64,000 nucleotides of DNA from Trichomonas vaginalis G3 (Eukaryota > Parabasalia > Trichomonadida > Trichomonadidae): the NCBI RefSeq assembly GCF_026262505.1, contig NC_067203.1:496001-560000 (forward strand), given 5' to 3'. Positions 32,201-40,917 of the stretch are shown here, one piece after another. The position numbers and the translations under genes are program-made. Within the stretch, counting starts at the first letter, position 1; each line of letters begins with the position of its first letter. Under the pieces are notes generated by a model. That model did not search any database. It was not told the DNA's origin and was given only the letters and a program-made list of their open reading frames with translations.

Positions 32201-32552
32201 ACCGGAAACTCAGAAAAGAGTCATGCAAACAATACGCGAAGACTCAAATACAAACTATGACAAACTCTTTCTAGGATATTGGTTACCTGAGATGGGCGAC
32301 CAGAGCCCAAAGGCAAAAAGGACATGGGAAATTTACAACATACTAGGTGAACATGAGGCAAAGATGCAACAACTTGAAGCAGAGGGCAAGTTACCAAAGC
32401 GACACCAAAGAAGAAGAGTAGAACAAAGTGAAAGTAGTGAAGAAGTAACTTCATCTAGTGAAAGTAGTGGCAATGAAGGAAAAAGAAGAGTTAAAAACTC
32501 AGTCAGGAAGAAAGTAAAGCTTGGTCCACGTGGGTTCTATTATGACATATAA
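29241..32552 (+). CDS. Large coiled-coil protein, 1103 aa
   Basis: Whole in this copy. In order: strongly basic N-terminus (MPRKLRKNIRKRKRALK), a Gln/Met-rich stretch (about 25-50), long coiled coil (about 85-230, KKKKEEQLKELSTEEYAKK), three in-frame AGGTYIP repeats (about 387-407), a His/Pro/Gln-rich linker (HGHRHRHAPKPTQQPTVQ, about 425-465), an acidic Glu/Gln region (about 610-700), a folded-looking C-terminal half, and a Ser/Glu tail with basic KRRVKNSVRKKVK at the end. It is transcribed with the major capsid gene, which starts 32 bp downstream. The basic N-terminus and capsid neighbourhood suggest a DNA-binding core or scaffold protein; this is inference. No family recognised. Confidence 0.8.
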   Translation: MPRKLRKNIRKRKRALKHPIVKLTPQQQLQQQMLNDPTMLQQMSSNPMLLNRVIGAQSGGLRAALLAKMAGYGGAADGTAYNPQSQMNLSSLKNQIADVKKSNIDIQKQISENEKKLEYDRHTKKLNELNVEKKKKEEQLKELSTEEYAKKVSEKAAEVAKMEQDVINLKNHTTRYKVLKDEEIKQKALKTYMDSDEYKKEVEATVKAEKLLQLQNQTVQYENLAQESKNNDAAMQKAMKSAEYIKANNDWLDAQANAKAAQLIGSIRTKIQADEDSSNEALTNADFKNAFEALHSKVKQVNDFSSGKKLKSEGFDKELKEVAQNMTKITDAATRQAVQNAYDAVRATVVKSQEKELQQTKTDLVNAFLRTKSQVGHYAADGTYVPAGGTYIPAGGTYIPAGGTYIPPNPPREAPAPGLPKTFTSSHGHRHRHAPKPTQQPTVQNPAQQPTVQNPAQQPPPQPEQGHKRSREQGNQEFLKMLKEDYGYPDTIDFSDRYKEAIRKFKDGNTDPNLFSFMALHQRGYNLKPGKYKLAKGYDLIAYHPNDMNEFTPRYLMSELNDNLTLFMKRVKNRDGTKEERFMSPDDLERELFKNGLGIYEMPADEVQETPQEELVQIQPDMEEIVQQQQLEEPEGNEQVTPLETNFTELDEDLEQPKNLDPQQEYAENMEYFQESKKNSADIVEEYRKMFADIQKTPTPDENIQHRMEALKENVHKYNNPFYLRAFNVQSSDELGENKRLNFKKTYRNETLFKVHSEPNQDGNKPTFVSADDGTTMRWGHKANPDRWFINLQPQFQEVVDAMEVNGERDIAGILSAALMPLKDMKHADILDQYEMNMADGNITPDVLEHLSQRTTQNHRDGIFGEEFRKRVREREGREPIVHDLANESLQNVIKTYFADDELRRDEYLRKLKWTVPNEMLVLKNMFLDKIKPTTEINDARLKDWVKAFPFTKDIVGNMERKPEWLQKHIFGNEHIPYGQALFEELEPETQKRVMQTIREDSNTNYDKLFLGYWLPEMGDQSPKAKRTWEIYNILGEHEAKMQQLEAEGKLPKRHQRRRVEQSESSEEVTSSSESSGNEGKRRVKNSVRKKVKLGPRGFYYDI

Positions 32553-32584
32553 ATCCAACTATTCTATATTTTTACCCATATGAA

Positions 32585-34190
32585 ATGTACGCCGCTCAGA
32601 ATATAACGCCAACAGTTTTGGATGCCATGAATGGAAATGTTTCCGAATGGTATAACGAATGCGACAATGCCATTAGAAGGTCAGAAATAGTTCCTGGAAC
32701 TTACGAATATACAACTGCTGTTTCTTATGGAAACGTAGGTGAGTTTGGAGAAGGTTCTTCAACAACAGTAGATATTGCTTGCGACAGGTTTCATATAATT
32801 TCTATTGACAACTCTTTCTTATACGTGGAACAAGACATTGAAATAAAACCTTCTGCCAAGTTGTCTGACAAGAAAGGTTGCAATGGAATTTTCTATGTCG
32901 GATACCAATATGCTCCAGAAGTTTTCATGGGATATAAGATATATTCTAACTCTGACTTAGTTCAAACAGTAACATGGGCAAACTATGAATGGTTCGCTTT
33001 GAGAAACTCAGTACAACCACAAGCTAGAGAACAAACAGACCAGTATGCAACTATTGAGAAAATAAGAAGACTTGACCCTAACGTTCCAGGAGTTTATGTT
33101 AACCTTTCTGGACAAACTGCAGCAGCAGTAACCAAAGTAAAATTGAAACTTAGAGTTCCTTTGTCATCTTTCCTCATCTTCAGGTTTTTAAGATACTTGC
33201 CAAACTGGGCAGGAAAAATTTCTATCGAACTTACTCCAAGCAAAAATAACTTAGTCATTGCACCAACACAAGACCCATTCACTCTTACAGACGTAAAGGG
33301 AGCAAATCAAACGTCATTCGCCGATTTTGCAAAGACAAAGTTGACTTAGACTTTGGTTTCTCAAACCTCAACACTGAAGTAAACTACTACTTCAATGCTG
33401 CTGGAACTGCTTGGGACCCAGTTAAGTTCACATGCGAAAATTTGAATGCAAGAGAATAGAAAGCAGACTTGCAGTCTATATGTTGGACCCAGATATTTCA
33501 AATGCTTTAGCTGCCAAATATATTGCAGTTCCACTTATGTTCCCTATACACCAAATATCTGTCAAAGACTTTGCAGGTGAAGTTGGAAACCAAAGTGCTG
33601 ACCCAGGTGCAAGAACAGATATTGCTTTAACAACTGCAATGAAACATGCAGATACTATGTTTGTACTGTTCAGACGAACTATAAATGACTATTCTTGTTT
33701 CTACAACCCCGGTATTAAATATCATATAAACATAGATGGCAAATATTATCCAAGAGAAGAATATTCTACAGTTGAGGATATGAGGTCATACAACTTGACA
33801 TTAGATGCTATGAACTTTAACAACAACTTCACAACAACCATTAACCCTGAAATGCAAAGTTCTATTATGCCATATGTGAAAGTATGGACTCATACAGGAG
33901 GTCAAAAAACTCAATATACAAATGGAGACCGTTCAAACTTTTGGCTTGGCATTCCATTTGCTGACTCAGAAGACTTTATGGGTGGTATTTCAACTGTTGG
34001 TACAGTTCAAATACAATATACTGGTGACAGAGACGGTCCAGATGAATTGAAAGCAAAGAAGTTTACAAAACCAATAGCACTTTTCACGGAAGATGCTCTT
34101 TTGAAGATTCGTTCGATGAAACCTGCTGGGGCTCCTCAGATTGGCATAACGACAGCTTCCATCGAGCAGATTTTGGCAGCAGGTCAGTAA
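32585..34190 (+). pseudogene. Major capsid protein, double jelly-roll type (copy B)
   Basis: About 535 codons, the expected size for a Polinton major capsid protein. The beta-rich N-terminal half has GEGSSTTVDIACDRFHIISI and RFLRYLPNWAGKISIELTPS. The C-terminal half has AAKYIAVPLMFPIHQISVKD and FWLGIPFADSEDFMGGISTV, ending in ASIEQILAAGQ. The assignment rests on length, all-beta pattern, neighbours (minor capsid, ATPase) and general resemblance to Polinton capsids. Broken in this copy. The gene follows the 1103-aa gene and is convergent with the small gene at 34255. Confidence 0.72.
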
Positions 34191-34254
34191 GTTGTTCTTG
34201 AACTGACTTCTCTCCGTCAAATATTGACAGTACGCCAGTTTTGATAATATTGTA

Positions 34255-34500
34255 TTATAAACTTCCTTTAGAAATATCGGTCAGTTTTGTTGTTATATTT
34301 TTGTCTGCTTCAAGAACTTTCACCATTTCAGTTATACCAACTTTCTTTGCTTTATGAAAATATTTTGGTTCAGCAAAGACTGCTATTCTATAACATTTTC
34401 CATTGTTTGTATAAAGAACTATTCTGTCAATGAACTTGTATTGTTTGTGTGTGTAAACTTTGTTTTGCTTCAATTCGAAGAGATACTCAAATACGTCCAT
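34255..34500 (-). CDS. Small Tyr/Lys-rich protein, 81 aa
   Basis: Whole. MDVFEYLFELKQNKVYTHKQYKF, then an apparent beta hairpin (RIVLYTNNGKCYRIAVF) and a helix (AKKVGITEMVKVLEADKNI). It is convergent with the capsid gene and divergent from 34519 with an 18-bp spacer. Conserved in copy A. No family recognised. Confidence 0.6.
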   Translation of the reverse strand: MDVFEYLFELKQNKVYTHKQYKFIDRIVLYTNNGKCYRIAVFAEPKYFHKAKKVGITEMVKVLEADKNITTKLTDISKGSL

Positions 34501-34518
34501 CTTTTTATTCTAAGTAAA
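34501..34518. promoter_or_regulatory. 18-bp bidirectional promoter-like spacer (copy B)
   Basis: CTTTTTATTCTAAGTAAA is the entire distance between two divergent ATGs. It resembles the spacers at 53495-53512, 59697-59714 and 62475-62490: a T-run, a central YCTA-type word, and an A-run touching the ATG. Confidence 0.6.
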
Positions 34519-35105
34519 ATGTCATTTCCGAAAAATAGAAGCGTAAGTGTTTCAAAAGGTTTAATGGCGGTGGCAGATGTGAAGTTAAATTCACCAACTC
34601 AAACAAACAGTCAAAGTGTTGTTGTCAATGTCAAAGACAGAGATGTTGAAGTGGGAAACCATACGAAGACGAAGATGGTATAACAATAGTTCCTGTAAAA
34701 GAACAACCAACATACCCTGAAGTTAGCAGAGACTTAAGTTCTGTTGCAGATATTCGAAACGACTACCAACAACTTAAAGACAAACTTAAAACTCAGGAGA
34801 AGATTTGTCAAGCTTTAGGTATAATGTTAAACTTGGTCGAGCACAACCCTGTAAAAGTGAACTCATATGTCATCGCACCTCATGAAAGTTTTGAAAGAAC
34901 TATTGAAACTTTTGACAGAGGCAGACGATATAAACATCAAAGAAATAGAACCCGACATTGCTTGCTGTGGTGTTTCATATAATGTCATTGACAAGATATA
35001 CGTTATGAAAGGAGGTGAAACGTTGAACTTAAAATATAGTTTCCCAGACGTCATAAAAATATTTGACGACCACAACATTTCATTAAAATTTTTGCTAAGT
35101 AAATG
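34519..35105 (+). pseudogene. Unknown protein near the capsid genes (copy B)
   Basis: Begins MSFPKNRSVSVSKGLMAVADVK. It has a Pro/Val segment (GITIVPVKEQPTYPEVSRD), a predicted coiled coil (NDYQQLKDKLKTQEKICQALG), and a C-terminal beta part (GVSYNVIDKIYVMKGGETL). Broken here. Its end overlaps the start of the minor capsid gene. In copy A an extra 69-aa gene lies between these two. Confidence 0.6.
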
Positions 35106-35919
35106 GCAGAAGACATAGTGGTTTATACTATTACGACTAAAAACCCTGAGTCATATAATTCTATAACAACAAACTTACAAAGTCCTCAAGGACGATATTG
35201 TAAACTGACCTTAAACACGATGACGACTAAAGCCTGTTTTGCTCTTTTGACACCAGAAGACTTTGTTGTTGTGAATGGTAAAAAATACTCCTTTGAAGAT
35301 ACTTACTCAGATATACCACCAACAGGTTTTGTTGACTTATTTAATACTTTAAGGACGGATGTAACATGTGCTGCAACTAGAGCAGGTTTCATTATGTTTG
35401 GATGTCCGACTGAGTTTACTATAAACGATATGAGCTATAATACAAAACTTATATCTGGTTTTTACTACCAACATTTCCTATAACAGGAAAAGGTGTCATA
35501 CAAGGAATGTCTGTTCCATTGACTTTAAGTACACCTATTTTATATATTGTTTCAAACTTAGGTTCAAAGTGCTATTCGAATGTGACAGAAACTACTATGA
35601 CCAAAAGATACTCATGCGTATAAACAACACTTTCTCTGCTGGTTTGCCTATTGTTCATTCGAATGCAGAGTTTTCAGCTTTAGTAAACTCAAACACTTTA
35701 GCAAACATAAACTTAACCTTAGTTGACGCAAACTTTGTTCCTGTAAAACTTTTATGTCCTATGTATTTGTCAATGACGGCAGAAAGTTTCGAATTGGAAG
35801 ATGCAACTGGTGAAAGTATTGTACTACAAGAACAACTTCAACAACAAATAGCTCAAGAACAACAATAACAAATGCAACAAATGGAACAAATGCAAGTCAA
35901 ACAAATAGCTCAAGAATAA
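35103..35919 (+). pseudogene. Minor capsid (penton-like) protein (copy B)
   Basis: All-beta protein of about 255 codons plus a Gln-rich tail. It starts MAEDIVVYTITTKNPESYNSITT. The middle has GVIQGMSVPLTLSTPILYIVSN, and the last beta strands read ANINLTLVDANFVPVKLLCPMYLSM, which resembles the end of Polinton/virophage penton jelly rolls. Its position between capsid and helicase genes supports this. Penton proteins fill the capsid vertices. Broken in this copy. The C-terminal Gln/Met repeats vary between copies A and B. Confidence 0.6.
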
Positions 35920-35951
35920 AAAAAATATTTTTTTTTATTTTTATATAAAAA

Positions 35952-37184
35952 ATGTACAGAATAGACGTTTCAGATTTTTATGACTTCCAAGCTTCAGAAA
36001 TATGTGTCCATTTCGAGACTATAACAAAGCAGTCGAGAATTTGAAACGTTTAGTCATTTATGTCGACTCTGCCCCAGAATGTTATGTCATGAAAGAATGG
36101 GATGTTGTCTTTAACAAACCTAAAGCGACAATAGTTTCAGAACAAGAATGTAAACAGAAACTTAAGAAAATAAAAGTCGTACAAGTTGGTATGAAGATGT
36201 TAGATGCTTGGGATATCTTATTGTCAAAAGTTGAAGATTTTTCAGTTCGTGGTATAAAGTTCTATACACCTTCTCCAAACTTCTATTCTATCTTCACTGG
36301 ATATAAATACGAACAAGTAGAATGGAAAGAAAATGTTATAGAAGCTTGGTTAGACCATGTCAAAGAAATTATATGCAATGGAAACGAAAGAGTCTATGAG
36401 TATATCTTATGTTGGTTTGCAAACATCTTACAACATCCAAGTGCTAAAAATGAAACTGCTCTCATTGTAATTGGAAAACAAGGAACTGGTAAGAACACTT
36501 TCTTTACAGATATTTATGCAAACTGTTAGAGGGCTATTCGAACCCGAATATGACAAACTTAGAAAACATCTGCGGTAAATTTAACTCTTCAATAGAGAAT
36601 ATGAAACTTATAGTATGTAACGAACTTCAAAGTATAGATACAACAAAAGTTTTAAACTCAGATGCTTTGAAGAGTCTTATAACAGACAAAGTTGGAGTTG
36701 TTGAAAGAAATATAGAGACCAAAGAGTTTGTGAAAATGTTGCAAATTTCATCATGGTTTCAAACAACGCCGTTCCGATGAAGTTAGAAAGTTCTGACAGA
36801 AGATATGTAGTTGTCAGAACGTCAGATTCTCATATGCAAGATACAGAATATTTTGACGACTTAGCAGAAACTTTGACATCTGACTTTTACAACCACTTGT
36901 TCTCATATTTCATGACATTAGATATTTCAAAGTTCAATCCAAGACAAATTCCACATACCGAAGAGAGACAAACATTGTTAGAAGCAAACAAGAGTGTATA
37001 TGAACTGTTCATAGATGAAACTGACTTTGAGTGTTTAGATGAAAGGTCATTGTACGATTCGTATAAACAGTATTGTCAAGAGTATGGTTATATGACAGCG
37101 TCTAAACGAACATTCTTGGCAAATGTCAAAAGTCTTTTAGACGTACAGAATGGTGTATATACAAAGAAAAATTTTTCTGAGTAA
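35952..37184 (+). pseudogene. SF3 helicase (copy B)
   Basis: About 410 codons, helicase of superfamily 3 (DUF5906/D5-like). Motifs in order: Walker A VIGKQGTGKNTFF (about 36466-36504), Walker B-like KLIVCNEL (about 36605), the sensor region with FVKMLQ and VPMKLESSDRRYVVVRTSD (about 36730-36830), and a winged-helix-like C-terminus (ERSLYDSYKQYCQEYGYMTASKRTFL). SF3 helicases unwind DNA at viral origins. In Polintons and virophages this type of gene pairs with polymerase B. No clear primase domain is seen in the short N-terminal part. Broken in this copy. Confidence 0.78.
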
Positions 37185-37220
37185 ATTTTAAAAAAAATAT
37201 TTTTTTATCCGATAGAAAAG

Positions 37221-37640
37221 ATGACAAAATTCATCTCAGTCAACAAGTACATGTCAGGACTTAAAGAAGAACTAGACCCATTCACATATTTGAATGTTTA
37301 CTTCTACCATTTTGAAAAGTCTACATTTGACAAAGTTTGGAACATCGAACCAGTTAAGTTTGCTATTGTGACTAAAAATGGTGCGAAATTTGAAGACTTA
37401 GACATAGAAGGTTTGTTAACAGTCAAAGAAAGTTTTGACAGAAGGTTCTCAAACCTTAAAGAAGGCAAAGCATACAAACTTGTTATACCTTATGAACCAA
37501 AGAAAGCAGACGACTATGAATATTATGAGTCTAAGATAGTTGAAGTTCAAGGTAAATTGGGTAAAAAGATTTTAGAGTCTAAGCCAGTGTTTGCTCCTAA
37601 AGAGGAAGAGAACATTGACATTGACCCAGAAATGTTCTAA
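37221..37640 (+). CDS. Possible SSB-like protein, 139 aa
   Basis: Whole. A compact domain with several predicted beta strands (LNVYFYHFEKSTFDKVWNIEPVKFAIV, KAYKLVIPYEPKKADDYEYYESKIVEV) is followed by a flexible acidic tail ending ENIDIDPEMF. An acidic C-terminal tip closing on Phe is typical of single-stranded DNA binding proteins of bacteria and T7-like phages. Neighbours are the SF3 helicase (36 bp upstream) and, convergent, the Lys/Glu-rich gene. The SSB idea is inference from fold pattern, tail and context; I do not recognise the family. Confidence 0.5.
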   Translation: MTKFISVNKYMSGLKEELDPFTYLNVYFYHFEKSTFDKVWNIEPVKFAIVTKNGAKFEDLDIEGLLTVKESFDRRFSNLKEGKAYKLVIPYEPKKADDYEYYESKIVEVQGKLGKKILESKPVFAPKEEENIDIDPEMF

Positions 37641-37656
37641 AAATAAAATTTTATTT

Positions 37657-38101
37657 TTACATGTCAAATTTCTTTTCTCTGGCTCTGGTTCTTTCTTCTC
37701 TTCTTCTACTTTCTTTTCTTTCTTTTCTCTCTTCTTCTTCTCTGGTGGAGTTATGTCAAACTTCTCAGAACCATATTTTTGTAAAAGTGCTTTGTCATTT
37801 AATAGCTCTTCTATTCTGTTTTCTATTTCATTTTCAAGAACAGCGCATGTGTCTTCTTTGCATTCTAAGAAGTTTTGTTGGACTTCATCTCTCCAAGAGC
37901 GTCATCTCTGTCAACAAGTCTGTCATTGACAAATTTTAAGACTTCTCTGCTTAAGGTTTTATGGTTCTTGTCATATTCCCAGAAACAGAACTTTAGAACA
38001 AATTCACCTTTCTTGTTTACACTATGTAAGATTTTATGGTCGACAGATGTTTTGCTGTCGAAAAGCTTGTCTCGAATATAGATAGCGAAATCGCTAGACA
38101 T
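37657..38101 (-). pseudogene. Unknown protein with Lys/Glu-rich tail (copy B)
   Basis: Begins MSSDFAIYIRDKLFDSKTSVDHKIL and has a helical middle (SREVLKFVNDRLVDRDD). The C-terminal part is a long Lys/Glu run with PEPEKKKFDM at the end. Broken in this copy. It diverges from the ATPase gene with 34 bp between start codons, so the two are probably co-expressed. Confidence 0.6.
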
Positions 38102-38135
38102 TTCTAAAAGATAAAAATTTTAATTTTTCTAAAAA

Positions 38136-39008
38136 TATGTTAGAAAAAAAGTTTGCTGACATTGACAAGAAATTTGAGAATGTTTTAAATAAGAACAAGA
38201 GGAAGTTGGAAAATGCTCAGATAAAACCCATACATGACAAGTTTTATTTGCTCAGAATGGTATAACAGGTCTAATTGCACCACCTGGGTCGGGTAAGACT
38301 TTCACTTATCTTAAAATGGCTGCACAACAACAAGAACTAGATGAGAAGAACCCATTCTATGAGTTAGTAGTCATTTGTAGTACTTCTGGTCAATTTGACC
38401 AAACCGTCAATTCGTTCAAAGATATTATAAAAAAGTCTAAGTTAGTATGTATAAAAGACTCTGAGTTGTTAGATTGGATAAAGAAGTACCAAAGAAGAGT
38501 TTTGAAGTACAATGCTATAAATGAGTATGTCAATTCTAAGTTTAAAGACCCAAATGAGGAAATGCAGAGAATATTAAAGAAGAAACACTTCAGAAACAAA
38601 CAGAAAGAGATAGTACCTTTCGAAGAAATTGCAATCTTACGATTGGAAGACTTACCCTCACAGATGTCTTCTTATCTTAGATGACTTTGCTTCTCATCCT
38701 TTGTTAAAGAACAGAGAACAAGACATGTGTCGAATTCTTAAGAAGCTCAGACACTTTAACATCTCAGTTGTCATTTGTGTACAGACAGCAAGAGTTTAAG
38801 TAAGGATGTAAAGAGAATACTTACTGACATTGTACTTTTCCCCGGATTGTCCGAAGACGATTTCATGGAACTTATGAAAGAGTCCATGGCAGGTAAGTTT
38901 GACAGACATGAACTATGGGAGAAGTACAAAGTCATACAAGACCCTCATACTTCTTTCAGAATTCATATCTACGCAAACAAAGTTCAAATTGTAAAAAGTC
39001 AAGCGTAA
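38136..39008 (+). pseudogene. A32-like DNA packaging ATPase (copy B)
   Basis: About 290 codons. Walker A appears as LIAPPGSGKTFTYLKM (about 38271-38318) and Walker B as LDDFASHPLLKN (about 38675-38710), followed by a sensor-like VVICVQTA. This is the FtsK/HerA clade ATPase (A32 family), a hallmark of Polintons, virophages and nucleocytoplasmic viruses, which packages DNA into the capsid. The C-terminus reads PHTSFRIHIYANKVQIVKSQA. Broken in this copy. The 3' end abuts the hairpin-unit array. Confidence 0.78.
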
Positions 39009-39101
39009 AAATGTAAGTGTTTGAGTCTTAGTCTGTTGTGGTGCTGGGGCTGTCGGTTCTTCTGGCTTTGGAATGGACTCGGTTGGTGGTACGTCGGACA
39101 T
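38913..39101 (-). pseudogene. Truncated MSDVPP-type gene start (copy B)
   Basis: Begins MSDVPPTESIPKPEEPTAPAP, the same start as the gene at 40918-41505, but soon runs antisense into the ATPase 3' end. It is evidently a duplicated gene start carried with the adjacent array. Copy A has the same arrangement at 8222. Confidence 0.65.
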
Positions 39102-39102
39102 T

Positions 39103-39480
39103 CGTTTGTGTCCTGTCGGAAGGAAGGACTTTTCCTGTCGGAAAGAAAAACTTTTCCTGTCGGAAAGAAAAACTTTTCCTGTCGGAAAGAAAAATTTTTC
39201 CTGTCGGAAAGAAAAATTTTTCCTGTCGGAAAGAAAAATTTTTCCTGAAGGTCGGCCAAAAAGTTCTCAATTTTCGAAAATTTGAATGGTTTACGGACGG
39301 ACAACTGGAAAAATTTTTCCTGTCGGAAAGAAAAATTTTTCCTGTCGGAAGGAAAATTTTTTCCTGTTGGAAGGAAAATTTTTTCCTGTTGGAAGGAAAA
39401 ACTTTTCCTGTTGGAAGGAAATTTTTTTCCTGTTGGAAGGAAAAACTTTTCCTGTCGGAAGGAAGGACTCGGAATGCCAG
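39103..39480. repeat. Large hairpin-unit array with AATTTTCGAAAATT core (copy B, site 1)
   Basis: Twelve or so units of about 21 bp (TTTTCC-TGTC-GGAAA plus an A-rich link) flank a unique core of about 75 bp that holds the perfect palindrome AATTTTCGAAAATT at 39269-39282. Units left of the core are CCTGTCGG; many right of it are CCTGTTGG. Each unit is an inverted repeat. The array separates the 3' ends of the ATPase and KilA-N genes and is bordered by truncated starts of two other genes. Confidence 0.88.
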
Positions 39481-39590
39481 AAGGATTTGACAAGACAATT
39501 TACCTTATAGAGCTACCTGAGCCATCTGACTTTCACAAAAGACCAAAAATAAACGCTTTACATGTATTTTTCAGCAACTTCGTCAAATAA
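39466..39590 (+). pseudogene. Truncated MPEGFD-type gene start (copy B)
   Basis: Reads GLGMPEGFDKTIYLIELPEPS, matching the start of the gene at 41672-42046, then leaves the homology and overlaps the 3' end of the KilA-N gene in antisense. With the fragment at 38913-39101 it shows that a cassette (gene start, array, gene start) was copied here from site 2. Confidence 0.65.
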
Positions 39591-40169
39591 TTTTATAGCT
39601 TTATCTATCTCATCTACTTCAAACGTTTCTTTACCTTTTATGGGAGCACCATACATTTTCTCAAACTTTTCAAGTAGTTCTGTTTCAGCAGCTCTCATAT
39701 CATTCACAAACACAACCTTAACTCTATTGACTATACTGTCATATCTTTGAGTTATATTATATGTTCTTCCTATCTTATATCTCTTTGTATTGAAGTCCTT
39801 CGGTTTCTGAACGATGTAAAGTAAGCCTTCGCTGCAACGTTCCGTATCGAATGAACCATATGTTATGAAATTATATCCAACAACTGGGTCAATCCATAAC
39901 AAAACTATTGGTATAAGACTTTTGTCGATGAGATATGCTGTAGTTCCACAGAATCTTACCGATATCATAAGCTCAGGATTTCTTGTCAAAATTTTCTGAG
40001 TTGAAGCAATTCCAACCCAATGCCATGTTTTCTTTCCAGATGGTGTTAGAATGTCTGACAAAGAATATTTGTTGTATTTCTTTGAGTATCTTACGTTTAA
40101 ATCACCAATTCTAACCACTTTGGTGTCATTGTCTATCTTTTTGACTGTTTCAAACTCAATGTTTGTCAT
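39558..40169 (-). CDS. KilA-N plus T5orf172 (GIY-YIG-like) protein, 203 aa
   Basis: Whole. The N-terminal half (about 15-105) fits KilA-N: VRIGDLNVRYSKKYNKYSLSDIL, then KKTWHWVGIASTQKIL, then TAYLIDKSLIPIVLLWIDPVVGYNF. The C-terminal half fits T5orf172/GIY-YIG: GLLYIVQKPKDF and RYKIGRTYNITQRYDSI, then VNDMRAAETELLEKFEKMYG. This two-domain build is known from large DNA viruses and phages, where such proteins bind DNA and may cut it or regulate genes. Active-site completeness of the nuclease part cannot be judged by eye. Broken in copy A. Convergent with the ATPase gene across the array. Confidence 0.72.
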   Translation of the reverse strand: MTNIEFETVKKIDNDTKVVRIGDLNVRYSKKYNKYSLSDILTPSGKKTWHWVGIASTQKILTRNPELMISVRFCGTTAYLIDKSLIPIVLLWIDPVVGYNFITYGSFDTERCSEGLLYIVQKPKDFNTKRYKIGRTYNITQRYDSIVNRVKVVFVNDMRAAETELLEKFEKMYGAPIKGKETFEVDEIDKAIKLFDEVAEKYM

Positions 40170-40257
40170 TTCCTGTTCTTACATACAAAATAAAAAAAAT
40201 ATTTTAAAAAAACTAGCGTTAATTTTATTTTTTCTATCTTGTATAAAAGATATGATT

Positions 40258-40402
40258 TCATAGAGTTTTTTTACGATTTTCATAGAGTTTTGGCGACTAC
40301 GGTTTTTTACGTACTCGCATTTTTTCACGATTTTCATGAGTTTTGGCGACTGGGGTTTTTTACCTACTCGCAATTTTTCACGATTTCAGGGATTTTTTAC
40401 GA
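40258..40402. repeat. About 53-bp minisatellite, two and a half units (copy B)
   Basis: Two full units with TTTTCATGAGTTTTGGCGAC and GGTTTTTTAC(C/G)TACTCGCA, plus a partial third. In copy A there are about three units. It lies in the gap upstream of the KilA-N gene and of the divergent 40464 gene, so it may belong to their control region. Confidence 0.75.
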
Positions 40403-40463
40403 AGAGTAAAAGTTCACTTCGTCAAAAATAACAGTTATATAATGAAATTTGGTCATTTTTTTC

Positions 40464-40652
40464 ATGTCAGAAGACTCGAAGGTGCAACACTTCCAAAATA
40501 CCGACGAACTCAGAAGAGCAGCATGGCAGTATGTTCTTGACAACTTCTTTGAGTTCTCCAGGTACACCTTGGAAAATGCTGAAGAACTCCGACACAGAGA
40601 ATTTGGAGAAATTGCGCTCCAATACTACATTGACAAACAAAGGGTAAAATAA
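40464..40652 (+). CDS. Small helical protein, 62 aa
   Basis: Whole. MSEDSKVQHFQNTDELRRAAW, then YVLDNFFEFSRYTLENAEELRHREFGEIALQYYIDKQ. It is probably all-helical. I chose the ATG at 40464 because it follows the T-rich leader typical of these genes. No family recognised. Confidence 0.6.
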   Translation: MSEDSKVQHFQNTDELRRAAWQYVLDNFFEFSRYTLENAEELRHREFGEIALQYYIDKQRVK

Positions 40653-40688
40653 GACTAAAAACTTAACGTTTAAAAAGTGACATTTTTA

Positions 40689-40889
40689 ATGAGCTCCGAG
40701 TCACCGAGAAAACTTGGTCAGATGTTAGCAGCTTACTTCCCTGAGGAGGATGGAAGCGTTACATACGTAAGGTTCAAAAACAACGAACCTGGAATTGCGT
40801 ACCAAATTCGCAATTACATGACCGTGGAAGAGTACGAAAGGTTCCTACAAGAGAAACCAGCTCTAAACAACTCAGAAAAGAAAGAATAA
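40689..40889 (+). CDS. Small unknown protein, 66 aa
   Basis: Whole. MSSESPRKLGQMLAAYFPEEDG, then a beta pair (VTYVRFKNNEPGIAYQI) and a helix (MTVEEYERFLQEK). It follows the previous small gene on the same strand and is convergent with the Pro/Gln-rich gene. No family recognised. Confidence 0.6.
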   Translation: MSSESPRKLGQMLAAYFPEEDGSVTYVRFKNNEPGIAYQIRNYMTVEEYERFLQEKPALNNSEKKE

Positions 40890-40917
40890 AAAGTTTAACT
40901 CGTAATTGTTTATTTTT

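Noticed and set aside
38999-39510. Several overlapping long open frames on both strands (Phe/Ser/Arg/Lys-rich products)
   Set aside because: They come from the roughly 21-bp hairpin repeats, whose unit length is a multiple of three and which contain no stops; the products are pure repeat translations. The same holds for 7738-8367.
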